A stretch of 64,000 bases of DNA from 39-52-133 sp035531075. Lineage in GTDB: Bacteria; Pseudomonadota; Gammaproteobacteria; Burkholderiales; Gallionellaceae. The first letter of the stretch is position 1, and each line of letters starts with the position of its first letter. This document shows positions 24,803 through 32,443 of the stretch, piece by piece. The position numbers were made by a program, and so were the translations under genes. Under the pieces are notes generated by a model. That model had not been told where the DNA came from. It saw only the letters and a list, made by a program, of their open reading frames with translations, and searched no databases. The DNA lies in the NCBI GenBank assembly GCA_035531075.1, contig DATKTO010000020.1:1-64000 (forward strand), read 5' to 3'.

Positions 24803-26185
24803 ATGTCTGGTCTCAACCTCAAACTACAGGATGTGTTCAACGAACCCGGCTGCGACAAGAATCAGGCCAAGGGCGAGAAGGAGCGCAAGAAAGGCTGCAC
24901 CAAGCAGCTGACGCCCGGCGCGGCGGCGGGCGGGTGCGCCTTCGACGGCGCGAAGATCGCGCTGCAGCCGATCACCGATGTGGCGCACATCGTGCATGGC
25001 CCCATCGCCTGCGAGGGCAACTCGTGGGACAACCGCGGCGCGAAGTCTTCCGGCCCCCTGCTCTATCGCACCGGCTTCACCACCGACATTTCCGAGAACG
25101 ACATCGTGTATGGCGGCGAGAAGCGCCTGTTCCGCGCCATCCGCGAGGTCATCGAAAAATACAATCCGCCCGCCGTGCTGGTATACCAGACCTGCGTCAC
25201 CGCCTTGATCGGCGACGATATTGAAGTGGTATGCAAGGCGGCCCGGGAAAAATTCGGCAAGCCGATTATCCCGATCAATGCGCCCGGCTTTGTCGGCAAC
25301 AAGAATCTCGGCAACAAGCTGGCCGGCGAAGCGTTGCTGGACTATGTGATCGGCACCGAGGAGCCGGAATTCACCACGCCTTACGACATCAATATCATCG
25401 GCGAATACAACCTCTCCGGCGAGATGTGGCAGATCAAACCGCTGCTCGACCACCTCGGCATCCGCGTGCTCGCCAGCATCTCCGGCGATGCGCGCTATCA
25501 CGAGATTGCCTCGTCGCACCGCGCGCGCGCCGCGATGATGGTGTGCTCCAAGGCGATGATCAACGTCGCGCGCAAGATGGAAGAGCGCTATGAAATTCCG
25601 TTCTTCGAAGGCTCGTTCTACGGCATCTCGGACACCAGCGACTCGCTGCGCCAGATTGCAAAGCTGCTGGTGCAGCGCGGCGCGCCGGATGATTTATTGG
25701 TGCGCACCGAAGCGCTGATCCAGCGCGAGGAAGCCCGCGCCTGGGCGCGCCTGAACCGCTACCGCGCACGGCTGGCAGGCAAACGCGTGCTGCTGATTAC
25801 CGGCGGCGTGAAGTCGTGGTCGGTGGTGTCGGCGCTGCAGGAAGTGGGGCTGGAGATCGTCGGCACCAGCGTGAAAAAATCCACCGAGGAAGACAAGGAG
25901 CGCGTCAAGGAACTGATGGGCAGCGACGCGCACATGTTTGACGACATGGCGCCGCGCGAAATGTACAAGATGCTGAAGGATGCCAGGGCCGACATCATGC
26001 TCTCCGGCGGACGCTCGCAGTTCATCGCGCTCAAGGCCAAGATGCCGTGGCTGGACATCAACCAGGAACGCCATCATGCCTATGCCGGGTACGAGGGCAT
26101 GGTGACGCTGCTGCAGGAAATCGACAAGGCGCTGTACAACCCGATCTGGGAGCAAGTGAGGAAGGAGCCACCATGGCAAGCGTAA
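24803..26185 (+). CDS. nifE: FeMo-cofactor scaffold subunit NifE
   Basis: A 460-aa NifD homologue that with NifN forms the scaffold on which NifB-cofactor is matured to FeMo-cofactor. Landmarks include CTKQLTPGAAAGGCAFDGA, DVAHIVHGPIACEGNSWDNRG, YQTCVTALIGDDIE and the C-terminal LSGGRSQFIALK. The start is ATG 24803 with a GGGGAAG site; the longer frame from 24734 would begin inside the sigma-54 promoter. It overlaps nifN by 13 bases, so the subunits are translationally coupled. Confidence 0.97.
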   Translation: MSGLNLKLQDVFNEPGCDKNQAKGEKERKKGCTKQLTPGAAAGGCAFDGAKIALQPITDVAHIVHGPIACEGNSWDNRGAKSSGPLLYRTGFTTDISENDIVYGGEKRLFRAIREVIEKYNPPAVLVYQTCVTALIGDDIEVVCKAAREKFGKPIIPINAPGFVGNKNLGNKLAGEALLDYVIGTEEPEFTTPYDINIIGEYNLSGEMWQIKPLLDHLGIRVLASISGDARYHEIASSHRARAAMMVCSKAMINVARKMEERYEIPFFEGSFYGISDTSDSLRQIAKLLVQRGAPDDLLVRTEALIQREEARAWARLNRYRARLAGKRVLLITGGVKSWSVVSALQEVGLEIVGTSVKKSTEEDKERVKELMGSDAHMFDDMAPREMYKMLKDARADIMLSGGRSQFIALKAKMPWLDINQERHHAYAGYEGMVTLLQEIDKALYNPIWEQVRKEPPWQA

Positions 26186-27561
26186 GCACCTCGAAAAAAT
26201 CCTGCAGCGTGAATCCGCTGAAGATGAGCCAGCCCATCGGCGGCATCCTGGCCTTCATGGGACTAAACAATTGCATGCCGGTGCTGCACGGCTCGCAGGG
26301 CTGCACCGCCTTCGGCCTGGTACTGTTTGTGCGCCATTTCCGCGAGGCCATTCCGCTGCAGACCACCGCGATGAATGAGGTCACCACCATCATGGGCGGC
26401 ATGGACAACATCACGCAGGCGCTGCTCAACATCAACAGCCGCGCCAAGCCGGAGATCATCGGCCTGTGCACCACCGGCCTCACCGAGACCAAGGGCGAAG
26501 ATGTGCGCGGCGACCTCACGCTGATCCGCAAGCGCCACCCCGAGCTGGCCGAATTGCCCATCGTGTTTGTGGAAACGCCCGATTTCAAACACGCCTTCCA
26601 GGACGGCTGGGGCAAGACGGTGACGCGCATCATTGAGGAACTCGTCGTGCCAACCTCAAATCGCATCAGCGGACAAATCAACCTGCTGCCCGGCAGCCAT
26701 CTCACCGGCGCCGACATCGAAGAGATTGTTGAGATCATCAACGCCTTCGGTCTGTCTGCCATCGTGCTGCCGGATATTTCCGGCTCACTGGACGGGCACA
26801 TCCCCGACCAGTTCAACCCCACCACCAATGGCGGCACCACTGTGGATGAAATCCGCAGCATGGGCAGTTCGCTTGCCACCATCGCCATCGGCCGGCAAAT
26901 GGATGAGGCCATGGCGAAACTGGAAGAACTCAGCGGCGTGCCCGGCACGGTGTTTGACCGCCTCACCGGGCTGGAAGCCAATGACCAGTTTCTGCTGCAT
27001 CTTTCCAGGCTGAGCAGCAAGCCGGTGCCGCGCAAATACCGAAGGCAGCGCAGCCAGCTGGTGGATGCGATGCTGGACGGGCATTTTTATTTCGGCGGCA
27101 TGAAGATCGCCATTGGTGCCGAGCCCGATCTGCTGTGGACGCTTTCGTCGCTGCTGGCGGAAATGGGCTGCGAGATCACGGCCGCCGTCACCACCACCCA
27201 TTCTCCGTTACTGGAAAAAATGCCGTGCGCGGAAGTGCTGATCGGCGACCTGGAAGATCTGGAAATGCGCGCCAAAGGCTGCGACCTGCTGATCACCCAT
27301 TCGCACGGGCGACAGGCCTCGGCTCGCCTCGGCATTCCGCTGTTCCGCGCCGGTCTGCCCTGCTTCGACCGCCTGGCTGCGAACCATAAGCTGAGTGTCG
27401 GCTACCGCGGCACGCGCGACCTCATCTTCCAGATCGGCAACGTGTTCCTCGAACACGGGCACGAAAATGCGCCGGACAGCTGGCCCTTGCCGCAGTCCCA
27501 AGGCAGCGCCCCAGATGAAGGAAACGGCCATGCACATGCTGCGCAAACTCAAACTGTGTAA
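26173..27561 (+). CDS. nifN: FeMo-cofactor scaffold subunit NifN
   Basis: A 462-aa NifK homologue and partner of NifE. The N-terminal CSVNPLKMSQPIGGILAFMG and VLHGSQGCTAFG, the middle GLCTTGLTETKGEDVRGD, and the C-terminal ITHSHGRQASARLGIPLFRAG are typical. ATG 26173 follows an AAGGAG site and lies inside the end of nifE; the frame upstream is a nifE shadow. The C-terminus extends into the nifX translation region. Confidence 0.97.
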   Translation: MASVSTSKKSCSVNPLKMSQPIGGILAFMGLNNCMPVLHGSQGCTAFGLVLFVRHFREAIPLQTTAMNEVTTIMGGMDNITQALLNINSRAKPEIIGLCTTGLTETKGEDVRGDLTLIRKRHPELAELPIVFVETPDFKHAFQDGWGKTVTRIIEELVVPTSNRISGQINLLPGSHLTGADIEEIVEIINAFGLSAIVLPDISGSLDGHIPDQFNPTTNGGTTVDEIRSMGSSLATIAIGRQMDEAMAKLEELSGVPGTVFDRLTGLEANDQFLLHLSRLSSKPVPRKYRRQRSQLVDAMLDGHFYFGGMKIAIGAEPDLLWTLSSLLAEMGCEITAAVTTTHSPLLEKMPCAEVLIGDLEDLEMRAKGCDLLITHSHGRQASARLGIPLFRAGLPCFDRLAANHKLSVGYRGTRDLIFQIGNVFLEHGHENAPDSWPLPQSQGSAPDEGNGHAHAAQTQTV

Positions 27562-27583
27562 CACCAACCAAGGAGCAAAAGGT

Positions 27584-27982
27584 ATGAAGATCGCATTCGC
27601 AACCCAAGACCTGCAACGGGTAGACGCCCATTTCGGCTGGGCCAAAAACCTCGCGGTGTATGAAATCTCGCCGCAGGGTTACAACCTGGTCGAGGCCATC
27701 CAGTTTTCCGGCGACCTGCAGGAAGACGGCAACGAGGACAAACTCGCGCCCAAGCTGGAAGCCATCAAGGACTGCGCCATCCTTTACGTCGCGGCCATCG
27801 GCGGCTCGGCGGCCGCGCGCGTGGTGGCAAAAAAAATTCACCCGATCAAAGTGAACGGCCCTGAGGCCATCAACGAGATTCTCAATAAATTGCAGGAAGT
27901 GCTCAAGGGCGAGCCGCCGCCGTGGTTGCGCAAGGCGATGCTCAAAGGCGAGGAACACGAGCGCAATTTTGACGAAGATTGA
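27584..27982 (+). CDS. nifX: NifX, FeMo-cofactor carrier
   Basis: A 132-aa NifX/NifB-C-domain family protein that binds NifB-cofactor or the VK-cluster and passes intermediates to NifEN. The segment KIAFATQDLQRVDAHFGWAK opens the fold, and DCAILYVAAIGGSAAARVV and GEPPPWLRKAM follow. ATG 27584 has an ideal AAGGAG site. In-frame ATGs at 27530 and 27536, inside the end of nifN, would add 16-18 residues (LRKLKLC), as some NifX proteins have, so a longer form is possible. Confidence 0.93.
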   Translation: MKIAFATQDLQRVDAHFGWAKNLAVYEISPQGYNLVEAIQFSGDLQEDGNEDKLAPKLEAIKDCAILYVAAIGGSAAARVVAKKIHPIKVNGPEAINEILNKLQEVLKGEPPPWLRKAMLKGEEHERNFDED

Positions 27983-28059
27983 AGCAAGAGTTGACGCAAC
28001 ACCGTCTATCGCGCAGTCGCGGGTATGACGGAAAATTTTAATACTTAAGGTATCAGACC

Positions 28060-28524
28060 ATGACAACAGCAGAAGCAGTCAACATCAACAGCGGCGAAAT
28101 GTTCCTCAACGAACTGGCCAAGCAATACCGCGCGCAGGACACCTATGGCACATGGGATGGCAAGAGCAACGACACGCTGCTTGAGCCCTACATCATCAAC
28201 AAGGAGCAGCGCAAGGAAATCCCGCTGATGGGCGACCCGGATCCGGAAACCCTGTGGCGGCTGGAGCTGTTTTACAACGCCATCGGACTCTCGGTGGAGC
28301 GCCAGACCGGCATCATGGTTTCACCGATGATGAAGATGAGCCACGAGGGTTTTGGCCGCATGGTGCTCACCGCCGGGCGTCTCGTTGTGATCAACAAATA
28401 TCTGCGCGACATACACCGTTTCGGCTTCAACGACATGGGCAAGCTGGGAGAAGAAGGCGGAAAGCTGGTGGATGCCGCGGTGGAAATGATCAACAAATTC
28501 CCTGAAGTAGCAAAATACGGTTAA
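28060..28524 (+). CDS. NifX-associated nitrogen fixation protein (DUF269)
   Basis: A 154-aa helical protein of the DUF269 family, which accompanies nifX in most Mo-nitrogenase clusters. The segment GTWDGKSNDTLLEPYIINKEQ, then GDPDPETLWRLELFYNAIG and GLSVERQTGIMVSPMMKMSHEG, are diagnostic. The biochemical role is not established; a part in cofactor transfer or storage is inferred from linkage. It is in the nifEN operon between nifX and the DUF683 gene. Confidence 0.92.
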   Translation: MTTAEAVNINSGEMFLNELAKQYRAQDTYGTWDGKSNDTLLEPYIINKEQRKEIPLMGDPDPETLWRLELFYNAIGLSVERQTGIMVSPMMKMSHEGFGRMVLTAGRLVVINKYLRDIHRFGFNDMGKLGEEGGKLVDAAVEMINKFPEVAKYG

Positions 28525-28535
28525 AGGAGGCTGTC

Positions 28536-28727
28536 ATGGAAGAAATAGATTTCATCAAGGCCGAGATCAAGAAACTCAACGCGCAGGCCACGCAGCTGAA
28601 AATGGACTTGCACGACCTGTCTGAAGATTTGCCAATCGGCTGGGAGCGCATCCCGGAAATCGCGGCCAAAACGCATCTGGCCTACGAAAAACTGACCGCT
28701 GCGCGGCAGAAACTGGCGGCTGCATAA
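28536..28727 (+). CDS. Small nif-linked coiled protein (CCE_0567/DUF683 type)
   Basis: A 63-aa protein made of two helices: EEIDFIKAEIKKLNAQATQ and a second amphipathic helix, with the turn LPIGWERIPEIAA. This is the CCE_0567/DUF683 metalloprotein family found after the DUF269 gene in nif operons. A known cyanobacterial member forms a helical hairpin and binds metal. It is 11 bases after DUF269 with an AAAGGAGG site. Confidence 0.88.
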   Translation: MEEIDFIKAEIKKLNAQATQLKMDLHDLSEDLPIGWERIPEIAAKTHLAYEKLTAARQKLAAA

Positions 28728-28733
28728 GAAAAT

Positions 28734-28777
28734 GTAGGGTGCGCCGTGCGCACCATGGTGCGTATGACGCACCCTAC
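28734..28777. repeat. Dispersed palindromic repeat, family D
   Basis: GTAGGGTGCG (28734-28743) pairs with CGCACCCTAC (28768-28777), with a further GCGCACCATGGTGCG palindrome inside. Such GTAGGGTGCG repeats are common in proteobacterial intergenic DNA. It sits between the DUF683 gene and fdxB without breaking the operon. Confidence 0.7.
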
Positions 28778-28811
28778 GAATACGCATTTGAACTGAAACG
28801 AGGAGTACATC

Positions 28812-29120
28812 ATGTCATCCGTAGTCACCATTACCATGCCGGACGGACGCAGCTGGACGCCGAAATTCGTCAACAATATCGACCAGGAAAAATGCATAGG
28901 CTGCGGGCGCTGCTTTAAAGTGTGCGGTCGCGAAGTGCTGCAACTGGTCGGCATCGACGAAGGCGGTGAAATAATCAGGCTGGAGCCGGGCGAGGATGAC
29001 GATGACGAATACGAAAAGAAAGTCATGACCATCGCCAACGACAAGAACTGCGTCGGCTGCGAAGCCTGCGCCAAGATCTGCCCGAAGAAATGCTACACGC
29101 ATGAGGCGATGGCAGCATGA
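28812..29120 (+). CDS. fdxB: Nif-specific ferredoxin III
   Basis: A 102-aa ferredoxin with two [4Fe-4S] motifs: CIGCGRCFKVC near residue 28 and CVGCEACAKICPKKC near residue 80, separated by an acidic insert (GEDDDDEYEKK). This insert-bearing form is the FdxB/ferredoxin III family found only in nif clusters. It probably supplies electrons for cofactor synthesis or to nitrogenase. Its stop overlaps the nifQ start (ATGA), so the two are translationally coupled. Confidence 0.93.
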   Translation: MSSVVTITMPDGRSWTPKFVNNIDQEKCIGCGRCFKVCGREVLQLVGIDEGGEIIRLEPGEDDDDEYEKKVMTIANDKNCVGCEACAKICPKKCYTHEAMAA

Positions 29121-29704
29121 ATACCTCTTTTGCGGATCCCGTGATCGTCGATGCCTCACAACTGTGGCGGTACTCAGCCAGCGACGAGAATGTGCTGACC
29201 AATGCCTTTGCCCATGTCATCGCCGTGCACTGCGATCCCGATTCGAACGTCTTCGTGCCGGCGCTCGGTCTGGATTACCATTCATTTTTAAAACTATTGC
29301 AGGCGTATTTCCCGCTCTTTATCGCACCATCGGACTGGCTGCTTGCGCAAAAATCAGATGCGGCAGCCAGTACTGCTATGAGCGAATTTCCAGACTTGCT
29401 GCAACTGCTGCTCGATTGCAGCACAGGCGCTGACGAACATCATCGCCGCATGGCCCACCTCATCGCCAGCGCCTGCATGAGCAGCAACCACCTGTGGCAA
29501 GACGTCGGCCTGCCCGATCGCAAGGCACTTTCGTCGCTGCTCTCCGATCACTTTCCTGCTCTTGCCGCCAGAAATACCGGCAACATGAAATGGAAAAAAT
29601 TCTTCTACAAACAGCTGTGCGACCGCGAGGGCGTCAACGCCTGCAAGGCGCCGAGCTGCGCGGCCTGTGACGATTACAGCAAGTGCTTCGGCGCTGAAGA
29701 GTGA
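29117..29704 (+). CDS. nifQ: NifQ, molybdenum donor for FeMo-cofactor
   Basis: A 195-aa protein with the C-terminal iron-sulfur motif CKAPSCAACDDYSKC, that is C-X4-C-X2-C-X5-C, which is the NifQ hallmark and carries a Mo-Fe-S cluster in Azotobacter. The upstream MAHLIASACMSSNHLWQDVGLPDR block is also typical. NifQ delivers molybdenum to the NifEN/NifH complex. It is the last gene of the nifE operon and faces the minus-strand operon that ends at 29798. Confidence 0.93.
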   Translation: MNTSFADPVIVDASQLWRYSASDENVLTNAFAHVIAVHCDPDSNVFVPALGLDYHSFLKLLQAYFPLFIAPSDWLLAQKSDAAASTAMSEFPDLLQLLLDCSTGADEHHRRMAHLIASACMSSNHLWQDVGLPDRKALSSLLSDHFPALAARNTGNMKWKKFFYKQLCDREGVNACKAPSCAACDDYSKCFGAEE

Positions 29705-29797
29705 AACAGATCCTGGCACATCCCTCGCCGAGCACCGCAACTCTGGTGAATTACGCAAGGATTGCGCCCCCACTCTAACTCGGCCGGATCAATAAGA

Positions 29798-30172
29798 CTA
29801 CTTCGGCATCTCCGCCGTTTTCAGGTCGGTCTTGATCTCGCCGTCGCGCACCCAGGCTTCCACCGACTCGATGAACAAATGCGGCTTGCCGGGATACAGG
29901 CGCATCACATGATATTCGGCGAGGCTGCTGCCGTCGGAATGAAACATCAGATATCCTGCCCGGTAGGAAGGCGACAAGTAGAACGATGCCAGCAATGTAT
30001 TCTGGCCGTTGTACAAATCGTGCTCCAGCGTGAATTTCGCGTTGTCGAAATCTGGAATGGTGATCGGTTCACCGGGCAAGCTTAGCCTGGCGAGCTTGCC
30101 GCGCAGGCCGGCGAGTAGCGCCACACCGCGGTCCCTGGCGGCTGCGATGCGTTGCTGTAATTCTGCTTCCAT
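29798..30172 (-). CDS. Unknown nif-island protein 1
   Basis: A 124-aa soluble protein without cysteines. The first 30 residues form a helix (MEAELQQRIAAARDRGVALL); the rest looks like a beta-rich domain (ITIPDFDNAKFTLEHDLYN, then LLASFYLSPSYRAGYLMFHSDGS). No family recognised. It overlaps the stop of the TPR-like gene by one base (TGATG) and ends the long operon from nifV. The tight packing with two other unknown genes suggests a shared task in nitrogen fixation; that is inference only. Confidence 0.7.
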   Translation of the reverse strand: MEAELQQRIAAARDRGVALLAGLRGKLARLSLPGEPITIPDFDNAKFTLEHDLYNGQNTLLASFYLSPSYRAGYLMFHSDGSSLAEYHVMRLYPGKPHLFIESVEAWVRDGEIKTDLKTAEMPK

Positions 30173-30654
30173 CAGTGTGATCCTTCGGCGATGTAGCGCA
30201 CGACCGATGCACCAACCGTATCGTGCGGGTCGAGTTCGATCAGCTTGTCGACGATGGCCGAAGCCTCATCCCTTACGCCACGGCGCAACAGAATAAAAGC
30301 CAGCGCCTTTAGCGAGAACAGGTAAAAATGCGCGGGGGTGGCGTAGTCAGACCAGTCGGCCGAGTCCGGATGCAATGCAAGCATGTCGGCATCGAAGCCG
30401 CCCGCGCTCGCTGCGGCCTGCAAAGCCATGCGCGCCGATAGCTCGGCATTCTCCAAATCGCGTTTATAAAAATAGAATTTGTATAAGGAATAATAAACCG
30501 GCAAAGCGTCAGGCGCTTTCCGCTGCGCTTGCCACAGCAAGGTTTCGGCCAGCTGCGTGTCAGCATAAGACTGCATCGCACGCGCCAGCAGCTCTGAAAC
30601 CTCAGGCGCAGTTTCGCCGCCGAACAGCGGACGTGATGGAGCGAGCTGTTCCAT
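30172..30654 (-). CDS. TPR-like protein of the nif island
   Basis: A 160-aa helical protein with tetratricopeptide-like spacing: SYADTQLAETLLWQAQRKAP, LPVYYSLYKFYFYKRDLENAE and LFSLKALAFILLRRGVRDEA, each ending in an acidic/hydrophobic turn. TPR proteins are protein-binding scaffolds, so it may bind one of the neighbouring gene products or nitrogenase. It is flanked by two unknown genes with a 3-base gap and a 1-base overlap. No named nif family is recognised. Confidence 0.7.
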   Translation of the reverse strand: MEQLAPSRPLFGGETAPEVSELLARAMQSYADTQLAETLLWQAQRKAPDALPVYYSLYKFYFYKRDLENAELSARMALQAAASAGGFDADMLALHPDSADWSDYATPAHFYLFSLKALAFILLRRGVRDEASAIVDKLIELDPHDTVGASVVRYIAEGSH

Positions 30655-30657
30655 GGT

Positions 30658-31230
30658 TCAGACCGGACGATTTTCGGGGATGCGGATCGGCCCCATTTCT
30701 TTCTTGCCCTGCTCGAAGCTGGCTACAGGCAGCTTGCCCTTGTAGCGCGATACTGCCTCGGCGATCTTGTCGAGTTTGCCGGCGGTGTCGAGTTTTTTCA
30801 GGTCGTTACGTTCCAGACCGATCAGGTCAAGCATCTCGTTATAGACCGTGGCTTCATCCAGCGGCAGCACACTGAACGGAATGCCGTCGAGTATGATCGC
30901 ATATTTTTTGGAAATATCCACATTTCCCGCGAAGACAAAATACTTGCCATCGGCCTTGAGGTAATCGCCCAGCACCTCGCGCAGGTCTTCCAGATAGGCC
31001 AGCGAATCCAGCTCGCAGGCAAAGAAATCAAACTTGCCTCCGCTCGCCGCAAACATGGTCTGGGATGCCGCAATTTCCGGCGGACGCGCTTCATTGGAAA
31101 GCTGTACTGCAAATTTCAACGCGATTTCGCCGCGAAAACCTTCGCTGTTTGCCTTTTTAAGTGCGCCTTTATACACGGGCGACAGCAAACGTTTTTGTGA
31201 TTCGAGTGTTGCGATGACAGATGTATTCAT
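30658..31230 (-). CDS. Unknown nif-island protein 2
   Basis: A 190-aa cytoplasmic protein with one cysteine. It looks mixed alpha/beta: a helix-rich start (KRLLSPVYKGALKKANSEGF), strands (GEIALKFAVQL, GKYFVFAGNVDISKKYAIIL) and a lysine-rich helical end. I do not recognise a family. It is the first of three tightly packed unknown genes downstream of the FeSI-like ferredoxin in the nifV operon, so co-expression with nitrogenase is likely. Confidence 0.7.
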   Translation of the reverse strand: MNTSVIATLESQKRLLSPVYKGALKKANSEGFRGEIALKFAVQLSNEARPPEIAASQTMFAASGGKFDFFACELDSLAYLEDLREVLGDYLKADGKYFVFAGNVDISKKYAIILDGIPFSVLPLDEATVYNEMLDLIGLERNDLKKLDTAGKLDKIAEAVSRYKGKLPVASFEQGKKEMGPIRIPENRPV

Positions 31231-31260
31231 GATTTTTTACCCTGATTATAAACTACGTTA

Positions 31261-31587
31261 TCAGCCCCAAATTTCTGCAGGCACTTTCAATCTTTCCACC
31301 GGCTGGTTGCCCAGCAGATGCTGTTCGATGATCGCTGCGACGTCATCCTTGCTCACCCCGCCGTACATCACGCCTTCGGGATACACCAGCACGCTGGGGC
31401 CATTGCCGCAGGGGCCGATGCAGCCGCTGCTGGTCACCGCGAACTTTCCCCACAGTCCGCGCCTTTCAAACTGCTGCAGGAATTCCTGGAAAATCGCATT
31501 GCTGCCGTTCAGGGCACACGAGCCGCGCGAATGATTGGGCGGGCGCGTTTGTGTACAGATAAACACATGTTTCTTTGGTTTGGGCAT
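31261..31587 (-). CDS. Thioredoxin-like [2Fe-2S] ferredoxin (Shethna FeSI type)
   Basis: A 108-aa ferredoxin with a thioredoxin-like fold. Cluster ligands are Cys11 (VFICTQTRPP), Cys24 (SRGSCALNG), and Cys56 and Cys60 (TSSGCIGPCGNGPSVLVYP). The sequence order, including GVMYGGV and VEQHLLGNQPVERL, parallels the Azotobacter FeSI protein, which is nif-linked. It may be an electron carrier or redox sensor near nitrogenase. ATG 31587 has an AAGGAGAG site. It lies in the nifV operon between the ferritin-like gene and the three unknown genes. Confidence 0.88.
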   Translation of the reverse strand: MPKPKKHVFICTQTRPPNHSRGSCALNGSNAIFQEFLQQFERRGLWGKFAVTSSGCIGPCGNGPSVLVYPEGVMYGGVSKDDVAAIIEQHLLGNQPVERLKVPAEIWG

Positions 31588-31643
31588 GCGAACTCTCTCC
31601 TTCTGAAATATTGGCTTTCTTAAAAATTTCTTTGCATGATTAT

Positions 31644-32147
31644 TCAGGCTTCAGGTTTGCGATTGGCTGTAGACAAATATGACCTGTCTTCCTGTACGGC
31701 ATAGCGGTCTATCCATTTTTCCAGTTCGGCCACGTGCTCCGCTTCTTCGGCGGCAAACTCAAGCGCCATGTGCTTGACGTCAGGGTCAGCCGAACCCGCT
31801 GCAAAACCTGCATAAAAGGCTTGGCCGCGACGCTCGCTATCCAGCGCCAGCTCAAGCGCGAGGTGCACGTCCATCATGGCGTCCACCCCGATCCAGCCAA
31901 ACTGCTCCGGGCTGACGCCACCCGCCCAAGTGTATTCATGCGGCTCCAGCGCGGGCAGGCGGCGAAACCCGCCGCGTGCAATCGCATCGGCAAGGTGCTT
32001 GCGCGAGAAGGTCGCCATTTTGCGAAAAAATTTCTCCACCGCCTTGTTACCATCGGCACGCATGCTTTCGGCAAGCTCTTCATAGCGGCGCGCGGATTCG
32101 CACTCCAGCTCCACCGCATGCGCCAGAAATAAATTTATTTCTTCCAT
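31644..32147 (-). CDS. Ferritin-like di-iron protein
   Basis: A 167-aa four-helix-bundle protein. Carboxylate/histidine patterns typical of ferritin-like or rubrerythrin-type di-iron sites are visible: AVELECESARRYEELAESM, FSRKHLADAIAR, ALELALDSERRGQAFY and EFAAEEAEHVAELEKW. No rubredoxin domain is attached. Such proteins detoxify oxygen or peroxide or hold iron, which would suit protection of nitrogenase. ATG 32147 follows fixX closely; the longer frame to 32354 is a fixX shadow. Confidence 0.8.
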   Translation of the reverse strand: MEEINLFLAHAVELECESARRYEELAESMRADGNKAVEKFFRKMATFSRKHLADAIARGGFRRLPALEPHEYTWAGGVSPEQFGWIGVDAMMDVHLALELALDSERRGQAFYAGFAAGSADPDVKHMALEFAAEEAEHVAELEKWIDRYAVQEDRSYLSTANRKPEA

Positions 32148-32152
32148 GACGC

Positions 32153-32443
32153 TCAGCCAAACTTGAACAGGATGCCGTAGCCGCCGCGCGGATATTCCCA
32201 CGCTACGTTGCGGTAATCGTCGCAGATGATGCGGCAGGTGCCGCACTCCAGGCAGCCGTCGGTGATCAGCACCACACGCCCGCTGCCTTCCGCTTTGTAA
32301 CAGGCGGCGGGGCAGATATGGGTACACTGCTGGGTCTTGCATTCCGCCGAGCATATTTCCGCATTGATGATGCTGATATGCGGACGGTCGTGATCCACCT
32401 TGTAGCGGTTCTGGAACAGTTTCTCTTCTACATTCACATTCAT
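32153..32443 (-). CDS. fixX: Ferredoxin-like protein FixX
   Basis: A 96-aa ferredoxin that serves the FixABCX flavoprotein complex. Cysteine motifs CSAECKTQQCTHICPAACY and CLECGTCRIIC are visible, and the end YPRGGYGILFKFG matches FixX/ETF-QO ferredoxin domains. ATG 32443 overlaps the fixC stop (ATGA) and has a GGAGG site; a GTG at 32458 lies inside fixC and is not needed. Confidence 0.93.
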   Translation of the reverse strand: MNVNVEEKLFQNRYKVDHDRPHISIINAEICSAECKTQQCTHICPAACYKAEGSGRVVLITDGCLECGTCRIICDDYRNVAWEYPRGGYGILFKFG

